The notes under the pieces were generated by a model, which made no database searches, was not told the origin of the DNA, and saw nothing but the letters and a program-made list of their open reading frames with translations. Positions 54,887-64,000 of a stretch of 64,000 nt of DNA are shown here, piece after piece (position 1 is the stretch's first letter; each line of letters starts with the position of its first letter). The translations under genes and the position numbers were made by a program. Source of the stretch: Hetaerina americana. Taxonomy: Eukaryota > Arthropoda > Insecta > Odonata > Calopterygidae. The stretch spans positions 2,356,501-2,420,500 of the forward strand of contig JAKTNV010000041.1 of NCBI GenBank assembly GCA_022747635.1, in the 5' to 3' direction.

Positions 54887-56325
54887 AATATCTAGCGAAA
54901 AAGTGTTAACATTTGGTCATTATTATGTAAAGTTCTTGAAAAAAATAATGCAGTTGAAGAGAAAATTAAGAAATATGATCAAATGTCTCCGCCATTAAAT
55001 CATAGAAAATAACCGCGTAAAAGTTAATGCTCCGCCATACAGAAACCTTTCTGAAATCTTCGCGTAGCGAATTCTTGAGGAATGGGACGGAAGCACATAA
55101 AGGAATCAAGCTAAGGCTACGGTTATTCTGATGGCATATTCAAAGCGAGAAATCATCGGTTATCCGTATTCCGGATGATAACGATAGGCTTTGCAATAAT
55201 ATCCGGATATTCATCCAAAAAGAACGATAGAAATGCTTGAATGTTGGGCGGATATAACTTTCGGCAGAAAATGACACAATCCAAGACAGAATCATATGCG
55301 GTGGAATAAAATAATGGGTAAGAAGAAGTCAACTGAGAAATACTCAAGTGCACTCGATGGATAAGCAGTCGTGCATAACTATCGGCGGTACATGGAAGAC
55401 GAAGAATGACATATTTGGACAAACGTGGCTAGAATTCTACGAAAGTCTAAGACAGTGATTGCCGCGGCTAGGCGTATGGCTGGAGTGAGACAGGAGGCAT
55501 CCAATTGGCCAGGGGAGGGTGCAGAAGCCCTCCTTCACTCGAATGAAGGTGGAGATCCGTAGAGTGACGACACTTCAGGCGTGCTAGCAATTGCTTGAAC
55601 GCCTTCAGCACTGAAGTGCGGGAGACAACGAGATACCACCGAATAACCATCACAAGGCGCTCTCTTCTTCTTTCATTGAATTAAATAGCAGCCGTGATGG
55701 AACATTCTCCAAACAAGTATCCCGGGGGTAAGCCAGTTCCGCTTTCGGATCTCTGGGCAGGGACCACTCGGGAGACCAAATGAGCCAATCGATCTCGACC
55801 GCAACTTGGGATGCTCAACCGCTCCGGGGGATGTGGGAGGGTGGGAGAGGGGGAGTCTCTGTTTTGGGGCGAGATTGAGACAATGGAGTCTCCTCTACCG
55901 GTCAACCACTAAGGGGAAGGTAATGACAGAGATACTCAAAATGGGGACAGACACCTCAGGACGGTTATGAAATATCCCGAAGAGGGAGACTTTTAGAACG
56001 CAGCTACATAGTAATTAACACAGGCACGATGAGCGGATATGCTGAAGTGTGTAAAATACGATGAGGTAAATGGAGCTGCAATGAGAGTAAATAGTTTCCT
56101 CCTTCCTGAAATAAAAGATTATCACCGATGCCTGCAGGCGCCGTTATAGCACGAGTTTACTTGCTAATAACAAACTATGCCGATGGCAAGTCGGGGGAGA
56201 TGCATGGCTCTATCGCTGCATTCACGACTACTGCACCGGAGGTAGGAATCTAATTTTACTGGAAGACTAAATGTCAATCGTTAGAGAAGTGCAAGAATTA
56301 AAACATCAGTATAATAGATTACGTC
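54887..56325. other. No recognisable feature
   Basis: AT-rich; short ORFs only. A moderately GC-rich piece at 55690-55910. Confidence 0.35.
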
Positions 56326-56329
56326 AGCG

Positions 56330-57240
56330 AAGAAACAAATGCTTTAGGAATTCTGCGAGTATTCCAAAGTGGTGCTGACTGACGCACTATTTCACAATAA
56401 TCCTTGGAGATGATCCCAGGGGCAGCAGAAAGATAGACGGCATACTCGTGAGGTGGAGATGTTTTGGAATCGCATAAACGGATGGAAGAACTACCCACTG
56501 TAAGATGACAGCCCAATTCAGCGATAACGAAGTGGACTTCGCAATTGAACATGCTAAAGATGAGAAAAAAGAAGACTGTATGAAAGTTAAATGAAAAAAA
56601 TAGCTGCTGCTGGATTTACAGCGAGACAATGGAAAAGAAAACGGGAGAATAAAGAAAAATAGTACTGATTGGAGAAGAATGGAAGCTAATGAAGAGTGGA
56701 ATGTTAGCAGGCAAGAGGAAAACTATGAAACAAAAACCTTTAGAGCGAAGAAAACTCATGAAAATGAAACCATGGACCGATGAAAAAATACTTTACCGAA
56801 TGGAAAACAGAAGAAAATGCAAAAAAACTGACGAAGTGAGGTAAGACGGAGTTATGCTACAGAATATGAAAAATGAAATCAGCAGAAAAGCAAGAAATAT
56901 GAAAGAAGAAGGGATGAAGGCTCCGTGAAAAGAAACGCATCGTGACTCAGCCTCGGGAAAATCACACGCTGCCGGCAGAACTGCGAGACACGATTCGATG
57001 ATCGTGCAGAGAGTATAAATTCCATTTGCGATTATGATGACGAAATTCCTGCAGGAGATTAAGGCAAAGCAAAGAGATGGAAAGGATATTTGGAGAACGT
57101 TTATGACGAAAATGAAATGCATGCAGGAATATTGTAGGAAGAGGGTTCTGCCGGCGATGATTAGAAGGGAGAATACATAATACATTTGGTCTTTCAATGC
57201 AACATCTTGGCATTCATGGCATCAGCAAGATTCCCAAAAG
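56330..57240 (+). pseudogene. LINE endonuclease-RT linker fragment
   Basis: Plus-strand translation around 56770-56870 gives 'KPWTDEKILYRMENRRKCKK' and 'EVRYRRSYATEYEK', then at about 57000-57130 'YNSICDYDDEIPAGD' and 'KRWKGYLENVYDENEMHAGI'. These are the 'W.T.EIL.LM..RR..K' and 'RWKEY...LY' blocks lying between endonuclease and RT in RTE/CR1-like LINEs. Stops occur every 20-60 codons. It is not the same family as LINE-C as far as I can judge. The minus-strand ORFs here are shadows. Confidence 0.65.
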
Positions 57241-58185
57241 ACGTTCGCTGCTAAAACTGTGAATTTGGCCAAAATATCAGCGCATCATCTCAGGTCTGAG
57301 GAGTTAAGGAGAACCTGAGTTGAATGACCTTGACCTACTAAGGATGCTCCCTCGGGGCTTTCAATCGCGGGGACTCTCCCTTGCAATGTGCACTGCTTGT
57401 TGAATGACGAGTGACTTCCAGACATCTCTTCTCACGACCTGGATTGTAATTAATGTGAGGAGTGATGGGGGTCCATTCGCTTTGACTGGCGCCGCGTGGG
57501 AACTCGCCCTCGGACTCCCCGCTCCTTCTGCTATCACACACTCCAACATTCCCCATCTCGATGCAACGTTCTTTGAAGTGCGCGTTTTGGTTTCTTTGGT
57601 TAGCTTCCCCCCCCCCCTTATGCACAGAAGGTACTGCCTCTTCCGTCCGTTACATTTTTTAACATATCCAAGGATTCCTCTCCACTAAGCCGTCCGCTTT
57701 CACTTAATTTCGCCCTCAAATGCCCATTTTGCTCTTCCTTCTCACCTGCTTCCCCTTTCCCGTTCCATCCGCTGAGTTCCAATCGTTTGGCACTCTCTTC
57801 TGCCTCCGAACTGTCTTTTTTCTACGATACATTGGCTATCTTTCACGACAACGTTTACTTCTCCGTTTGTTATATTTTTCAAATCTCCTTGCAAGTCTCT
57901 CTTTGCAAATCTTTTTCAAAGCCGTCGCAATTCTTCCACTCACTCATTGCTCGAGTCTCCACCCCGATATGCATGCATGGCGCTACCCATTACGTGTACA
58001 TGTGTACATTGGCATATTTCGGCGAATGATGTAACCCAAAAATCGGAAGCATCTTTGTCAGACACCATAGGGTGCAATGAACCCGTTCGTGTTTGCAAAG
58101 ATTTTCCTTTTCTTAGTAGTGCCTCGTTGCCTCATAAACACTCAGAGATATCTAATGTAACCGAAGACACATCAAATCGGAATCC
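57241..58185. other. No recognisable feature
   Basis: AT-rich, T-skewed. The plus-strand ORF 57720-58034 (104 codons) is hydrophobic but lacks any family signature. Confidence 0.35.
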
Positions 58186-58187
58186 AC

Positions 58188-58400
58188 ATCTACATCTACG
58201 CAATACCCTACAAGCTGCCGCAAGGAGTGTGGCGGGGGGTGACAGGGCGCCAGCCATGCATGCACAATCCCAATCATTTCACCTCAATTACACACATGTT
58301 AGTTTGATCATTCTCTCGAATAAACGTTAATACCACGAAAGAAAGTAGTCACGTGCAACAATATTCTTCAACAGGATAGGTATACTCAAATCATGCCGTA
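58188..58400 (-). mobile_element. Jockey-like LINE 3' end
   Basis: The plus strand CACATCTACATCTACGC followed by ACAAGCTGCCGCAAGGAG and GTGTGGCGGGGGGTG matches the 16.08- and 32.4-kb copies. The inner boundary is uncertain. Confidence 0.6.
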
Positions 58401-58647
58401 GAACTCTAAAAAAGATGGGTCTATTCAATAAAAAAATGACATGCAGAATATGGCAAAAATAGACAAACAGCCATTTCTAATGATCTCCTACGGAATTGCT
58501 GCCTTACCTACCTTGATCCCTATTCGTGGGAAAAACGTCAGTTTAACTACCTACCTCACTGGTTTTACGTACATATAGTACCTTTAATATCTTCAGATTA
58601 TTAACCTGCCTAAAATTGACGCAGCGAATTTACCTTGGACCGCAGAT

Positions 58648-58672
58648 GTGGTTCCCCCCAAGGGGGAACCAC
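58648..58672. repeat. Perfect 11-bp hairpin
   Basis: GTGGTTCCCCC, a 3-nt loop CAA, then GGGGGAACCAC. Not followed by a T run. Role unknown. Confidence 0.9.
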
Positions 58673-58889
58673 GCCACATTCCGCCCTCTAAGGCTCTCTA
58701 TAGCAGGGGCTTTGAGCGCCTAGAGCCGAGGTTAAGGGCGCCGCTGGCGGTGCGTCAGGGCGTGGTGCTGATTGGTCGATCTGGGTCCTCTCAAATAAAT
58801 GGAAAAGAATCTAATTAGATAAATTTAACCTGTGTTCGATCCGATGGTCAATTAGTGGCTCCCATCCTAATTCTTCCAACGGTGTCGTG

Positions 58890-59660
58890 GCAATGCTACA
58901 TTGTCCATAACACCTTTTCCCGAGTCGAGCAGACGAGTCAGGGGAGAGAGGTGTGCCCGGGTGGACCCCGCTCCCCTCTCCCGATGCGACGGCTCACGCT
59001 GTCGTGCGTCGTCAACTGCAGACGCAGCGCTCTGGTCCCTCGTCTCCATTATCAACCCCCTTCCCCCGGTGGCGCCATCTGCATGCCCCTCGCCTCACCC
59101 CTTCGCAAAGGTAGTCTGCCCCGGGGGCAACGGGGGTAGTCCAACGGGGGCACAGAGGAGGCCAGGGGGCAGGTTCCCCTTCGCAGGGACCACCAAAGGC
59201 AGTGAAATTTCGGAGGGGGTCGCGAGGACCCTTCCCAGTTGGCCCACCAGCATTTACAGCACTCAATCCGTCCCCTGCAGACCCCTGGGGGGGGGGGAGC
59301 ATCTTCGCCCGCCTGGTCGCCTCGGCGGCAGATGGCGGCACTGAGGATGCAGTAACCCCCTCCCCCCCTTCACCCTTCATCCTCCCCCTCCCTCCGATCG
59401 GTCAAGTGAGCCGTGTCGTCTATTGCCATCGTCTTTCAACACCGAAATGCGATGCGATGAAGTCACGACGTGTCGGCGCTCCCGAGACGCATGGCCCTGG
59501 GGTCGTGCACGGCGGGAGAGAGTGGAGCCGAAGCAAGGGGGGGACGTTATCTCTCGAGGATTAAAAAGAGGGAGAAATATGTAGATGGCAGGTGTCAGGT
59601 GCGACAAGAAGAGATTGCCGGCGGACGGACCGGCCTGTCCGGGGCCGCATGATCCGTGCG
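58890..59660. other. GC-rich CpG island
   Basis: CpG-rich, with a G run at 59288-59297 and several C runs. ORFs of 60-147 codons on both strands are artefacts. Not related to any repeat here. Confidence 0.5.
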
Positions 59661-60149
59661 AAATGAAATAAAATAAACTTCATTATTTTATTCATTCATG
59701 TTGGGGAATTCAGATCCCCACCTCGTCCATCTTGCTGCTTTCAATTGAGACAATTCAACAAAAACATGCAGGAGGCCCTTCCATATGAACATAAAGGACA
59801 GAGACCTTCCAATGTCTGCATATTATGATAAGACCAACCCATCCATTTACAATGTAATTCGATATTATCGAACGAAAGCACGCAATGGAGAAATCATCGC
59901 ATGATTGAATGGACTCATAATTTTAATAACGGTAATGTTCACTGGAGGATATTTTACGGTATGAGAAAAGAAATTTTAATATCTCATATATGTAAACATC
60001 AAAACCTCCAATTTACATTGAATAGACTGCTGCCATCGGCTGGCTAAGAGGTCGCGTTTACACGCTGAAATTTCACATTAAACTTAAACTTTTCTCTTAA
60101 TAAAATCTATATCTACCTTTAAAGAAATGTATGCATATATATAAAATAT
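59661..60149. other. No recognisable feature
   Basis: AT-rich; nothing named. Confidence 0.4.
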
Positions 60150-60197
60150 TATATATATATATATGTGCATGTATACATATATATATATATGTGTGTG

Positions 60198-60245
<48 letters not shown>
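60150..60245. repeat. (TA)n microsatellite, left of palindrome
   Basis: TA repeats with TG interruptions running directly into the left arm of the large palindrome. Confidence 0.95.
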
Positions 60246-60247
<2 letters not shown>

Positions 60248-60492
60248 GGGCTGACACAACATAACACAAATAGAAAAGAATAGACACATATAAAAGAACA
60301 CTTACACGGTAAATTGTTCGAGCTTTCGGCCCTCTTAGGGGCCTTCTTCAAGAGAGACTCTCTTGAAGTCTTGAGAGTCTCTCTTGAAGAAGGCCCCTAA
60401 GAGGGCCGAAAGCTCGAACAATTTACCGTGTAAGTGTTCTTTTATATGTGTCTATTCTTTTCTATTTGTGTTATGTTGTGTCAGCCCATTAT
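60243..60492. repeat. 250-bp perfect palindrome (120-bp arms)
   Basis: Arms 60243-60362 and 60373-60492 are exact inverted copies by my reading, with a 10-nt spacer TTGAAGTCTT. Each arm carries the stem-loop motif GGCCC-TCTTAG-GGGCC (60328-60343; mirrored at 60392-60407) flanked by TTCGAGCTTTC and TTCTTCAAG. Because of the mirror, the same 36-residue peptide is encoded outwards on both strands. A further 34 bp after the right arm (to 60526) has no mirror. It is probably two copies of a Penelope-like or fold-back element end, joined head to head. Confidence 0.9.
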
Positions 60493-60525
60493 TGTGCCGC
60501 TCGTATGAGTTTTTCCGGACAATCG

Positions 60526-60526
<1 letters not shown>

Positions 60527-60583
<57 letters not shown>

Positions 60584-60616
60584 ATATATATATACATGTA
60601 CACATATGTATATAAA
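60527..60616. repeat. (TA)n microsatellite, right of palindrome
   Basis: TA repeats with TG and CATG interruptions. Confidence 0.95.
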
Positions 60617-60667
60617 AATGTAGCACACAGACCAAAACCCAGATACACACAAAAAAGAGACACTATT

Positions 60668-60708
60668 TTTCGAATTTTCGGTGGTCGTGACCACCTTTAT
60701 CAAGGAAG
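60668..60708 (-). ncRNA. Stem-loop motif, variant of the palindrome motif
   Basis: The perfect hairpin GGTGGTC-GT-GACCACC at 60680-60695 is flanked on the plus strand by TTCGAATTTTC and TTTATCAAGG. The same flanks (TTCGAGCTTTC and TTCTTCAAG) surround a different stem in the palindrome 0.3 kb away. On the minus strand it reads CTTGATAAA-stem-GAAAATTCGAA. Confidence 0.5.
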
Positions 60709-60789
60709 AGAGGGACAGAGTTCTGTCTGATATCACATGAAAAATAGAAGAGCAAGGCTCAAAACCGCGTTAGAGAACGGCCTAATTTG

Positions 60790-63070
60790 CTGCGCCGACT
60801 GATAGGAAATTGTTATTGAAAGCCTCCTTGGTTAAAGAAATTCTTCTCCTTATGCCCCTACTAATCTTGATTCTTTACACCCCTGAAATAGGTGAACTGT
60901 TCCACATGCTCTGGCTTGAAGTATCTTATTTTTACGTTAGTTTTCCCCTTTGGCGAAACCCTCATACGATAATCATTGCTTTGAGTCAATTGATTCTCGG
61001 CTCATACCCATTACATTGATTTTCTCATCTAACTCAACAATACTTAGGTAACTCCATGCCTGACTTACTAGTAAAAGCTTCATCATGCCGGAACCCTAAC
61101 TGATAATATGAAATTCGCACACATCTTCATTCCTATCTCTAGTTCTTCTCATAACTCTTTCACTTTAGATTAAACAACCAGTATATGCGTTGAAGAGACG
61201 TGCGATGATGGACGACCCTGTCTTAGCGCTCCTCCTGACACTAATCGTCCCGACTGTCCATCTGCTAATCGCACCCGCGCAGTCTGAGATAGACCTACAG
61301 ATTGCCAATGGGACGCTTGTCCTTCCTATCTACCTTTTCCCGCAATACATTCCTTCATTCTACCCAATTGGTATATTCCATCGAACGATTACTCACAATC
61401 TACGAAACAACAAAAATATTTCACCTCTGTATAAATGATATCATTACTGCTATGTCATCAAACGTGTCTCTCCACTTTCTGAATCAAAGCAGACATCCCA
61501 TAAGTTACCATTTGCCCATGAATCCCAAAGACCACCTTTGGACCTCTGTTCGAAATCAAGTTCTTTGTTTCGTACTCCTCACGCCCGGCTGTATTTCCGA
61601 GATCGGAACTTGCACTGGTCTAAAGAAATCTTCCGGCGAAATTCCTCCCTCGGAAACGCTCTTGATTATTCATGTCATAGAGATCCTTGAACCCTTCCTT
61701 CCAAGTTTTCGTAAACCTTTATGTAGTTCCACGAGAATGCTAACTACGTCCACGGTCTTATTTGATTCCTCTCTTTATACTCTAACTTGCTGCCTGGATA
61801 TCTTTTATACATGAATCCTCTTTTTTTCCTTCTCTCTTCAATCTTTCCTGGTTTAATTAATGAATATTCCTGCCATATTATACGCATCTTTGAGAGTGGG
61901 TACGGATTTTTCATACTTAAAAACTGATTCTTGTTTCACTTTCCTGTTCAGCATACCAATTTCACCCTTATTTTGTTTACTCTACACTGCCATTTCGTCT
62001 CCACCATGCTTTCTTGGCCAGACGTATTATTAGTTTGCAATCTCAGTTTATTACTCAACTCTTTGGAATTCCTTTCTCTGACTCCTATTTACATTCTTCC
62101 AATTTCTTCTCCCGTGATCATTCCAACAATCCCGTTCACAGCAGACAGTTTTCTTCTACTTTTTTTCTTTATATGTATACAGCTGTGTTTTCTGCACCTT
62201 AAATTGCTTTATTGTCATTTTCTTCTGGTACTGTCTTCGCCTCCCTGTTTTCATGCATAATTTTCTCCACTGCGTCTTTCTAATCCTTAATTTATTCAAG
62301 GCTATGGCTTCTAAATTCCATTGCTAAGGCTTCTTCATCTCCTTTCTCAGTCGTATTTTCTTTTTCATTCTCTTGGGTCTGAAAATATTTAATTATCACT
62401 AATTATGAGCTGAATTCAGCTCAAAATGGGCTGGGAAACTGCGAATTTGTGACGCTGTTCCTAAATCTGTGCCTAACTATAATATAATTTAACTGAAATC
62501 TTTCTTAATCATCGGGCATTTTTCATGTATATCTAGGTCAATTGTGGTCTCTAAACCAAGTGTTGGTGATGATCAGAACGTGTCTCTCCCCGCGGTCATT
62601 CCCCGTTCCAAAGCCATAGTCCCCCACCTTATCACTATCTCTTCCTTCGTCTACCGTCGCATTCCAATCCCCCATCACTATCAAATGTTTCCCTGCAGGA
62701 GCACACGCGATTATGTCCTCTAACTGATCGTATATCCCATCGACGTATTCCTCCTTATGATCGCTTGGAGACATGTATACATGAACAATTAACAAGTTCG
62801 TCGGTTTTGCTTTTGTATCTTCTAGTAAAAGTCTATACGCCGCTTGATTAATGTTGACTGTGCTTATTTATAGCTTTTTATTCAACATCATTTCCACCCT
62901 GCACTGACTGTGTATTACATTATAGCATTCACTCCATTAATCCCCGGTATCCTCCCACCTCACCTCGCACAGCCCCAAAATATCTATGTATCCTCTCTCC
63001 ATCTTCCGCTTCTTGCTTGACGAGAATTTCGTTGGATGACGACCGCGGAGACCTTTCCTCCTGTTACCAT
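60790..63070 (-). pseudogene. LINE-C copy 7, decayed
   Basis: Reading from 63070 down: 5' part CTCCGCGGTCGTCATCC, 'YIDILGLCEVRWED'-like residues, then 'MLIVHVYMSPSDHKEEYVDG', 'GKHLIVMGDWNATVDEGRDS' and 'GFGTGNDRGE' (endonuclease, 62800-62540). A diverged linker follows. RT is detectable at 61290-61200 as 'SQTARVRLADGQSGR' and 'GGALRQGRPSS' (motif B, with C and L-S-P changed), and down to 60800 as thumb remnants. Plus-strand ORFs in this interval, including the 170-codon one at 61302-61814, are antisense shadows. The RT part is much more diverged than the endonuclease. Confidence 0.75.
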
Positions 63071-63782
63071 TTTATTAAACCATGTAATTAATTTCCACAC
63101 GGCTCATTGGACTGGGTCTCTTACATGCCAGGACTCATACTCTGATGTATATTCATCATAGTAGCGTGGTAAATTTAACTGAGCTGGTTTCCTTTTGCCT
63201 TTCTCATCAGTGTTTTTAACGTGAAAACACCAGAGAGACTGTTTAGCTGTCGGACACATTCGCCAATTATTTTGTTCAATCATAGTACTCCCTACGACTC
63301 AACCCAGCATCCTGTAGAGTTCTGTGCTCTGCAATGATGAACTTTATACGCTTCTTCCTACGCCTTTGCCAAATTGTACGGACGTCTTCAAGTTAATGGT
63401 TATGCTAAAGTACAATGGAACATATTCATGGAAACGTCTAGTCAGATGCCCGACAGACGCCAAACAATTTGCCCGTAAACATAAGATAGCGTTTAAATGA
63501 TCCGACTGTATAAGAAGACGCATAGAATGAATACTGTGAGCTCTTACGACAGAAATAAGTATAGCCATTCTGGTGTTGCTGAATTTTTGTCAACACGTAT
63601 CGTATTTTTCGACTCTTCAGATAAGGTCCACTCTGTGTACCTGCAAAATGTGCATTTATTTGAAAACATAAATTATTAGTTACGACGAATATACAACCAA
63701 ACTCCTCAATCACCTCATTCATGATTTAGTACCCATTTATTTTGTACTTCTATAAATAAAGATATATGTGGTTTTATCAAGC
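63071..63782. other. No recognisable feature
   Basis: AT-rich; the minus-strand ORF 63438-63722 (94 codons) has no signature. Confidence 0.35.
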
Positions 63783-63860
63783 TGAGCTAAAAAGGCAGTA
63801 GTGAAACAGTTTAAAAAAGGTAATCGGTTAAAAAAGAACAATTATAGGCTGATTTGATTG
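63783..63860 (+). pseudogene. Possible LINE RT remnant
   Basis: Plus-strand translation 'AVVKQFKKGNRLKKNNYRLI' resembles the 'V.P.FKKGDR....NYRPI' motif of LINE RTs. Only about 25 residues are recognisable and the rest to the window edge is not. Weak. Confidence 0.35.
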
Positions 63861-64000
63861 TTTTCTAAGCAGATATTTTCTGATCAAGTTTAAAAAAGTC
63901 GAATTTTTCGAAGTCGAAAGTCGAAGCATAATTATTGCAACTGAGGTACTAGTTGAGGAGATAAAAAGAAGAAGATCGAAAAACATGAAAAAGTCTGATG

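Noticed and set aside
56793..57197. 134-codon hydrophobic minus-strand ORF that could suggest a membrane protein
   Set aside because: The plus strand encodes LINE linker motifs with A-rich codons; the hydrophobic ORF is their T-rich complement.
58648..58672. Hairpin as an intrinsic terminator
   Set aside because: No T run follows, and the context is eukaryotic.
61302..61814. 170-codon plus-strand ORF
   Set aside because: Antisense to the decayed LINE-C copy 7; the minus strand shows RT motif B remnants at 61200-61290, next to the start of this ORF.

Overview
This 64 kb window reads as eukaryotic repeat-rich intergenic DNA from an arthropod, most likely an insect. The reasons are several diverged mariner transposons, many 5'-truncated or decayed non-LTR retrotransposons (LINEs) of types common in arthropods, two tRNA-derived SINE families, and abundant (TA)n, (GA)n and (CATA)n arrays. 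The species cannot be fixed from the sequence. I found no bacterial-style operon, rRNA or CRISPR array. No host protein-coding gene could be recognised; the best host candidates are one exon-like stretch at 18.25-18.41 kb (minus strand) and one anonymous ORF at 48.0-48.45 kb.

Layout. 0.2-3 kb: three decayed LINE reverse-transcriptase fragments and a small inverted-repeat element. 4.8-8.3 kb: three broken mariners, a second small inverted-repeat element and another LINE fragment. 9.66-12.05 kb: a near full-length but dead copy of 'LINE-C', a family with an AP-endonuclease and a reverse transcriptase of the kind often mis-annotated as craniofacial development protein 2. Further LINE-C copies lie at 15.1, 16.0, 20.0, 26.7, 44.9 and 60.8-63.1 kb. 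16.9-17.6 kb: a mariner C-terminal half. 23.3-24.4 kb: SINE-B copies. 26.7-28.0 kb: an internally deleted LINE-C with both ends preserved. 30.4 and 31.7 kb: two tail-to-tail mariner deletion derivatives, with a third at 49.4 kb. 34.2, 37.4 and 52.0 kb: SINE-A. 38.1-39.9 kb: the best-preserved LINE, with an RT domain open for 415 codons. 52.7 and 56.3 kb: two further LINE fragments. 60.15-60.7 kb: a 120-bp perfect inverted repeat flanked by (TA)n.

About twelve CpG-rich islands of 0.2-1 kb are scattered through otherwise AT-rich DNA. They produce long overlapping ORFs on both strands that are base-composition artefacts. Two islands (43.7-44.3 and 48.6-49.2 kb) carry clusters of homeodomain-, POU- and TALE-like sites and are the best candidates for regulatory DNA.

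The most interesting structure is a small stem-loop motif found at five places (1.70, 6.65, 34.80, 60.33/60.40 and 60.68 kb), with a degenerate sixth at 54.85 kb. Its flanks are alike, CTGATGA- or CTTGATAA-like on one side and GAAAC or GAAA on the other, while the stem sequence changes and pairing is largely kept. This resembles the hammerhead ribozymes carried by Penelope-like retroelements. None of the transposable elements looks able to move by itself. All identifications come from reading translations and repeats by eye; no database search was run.
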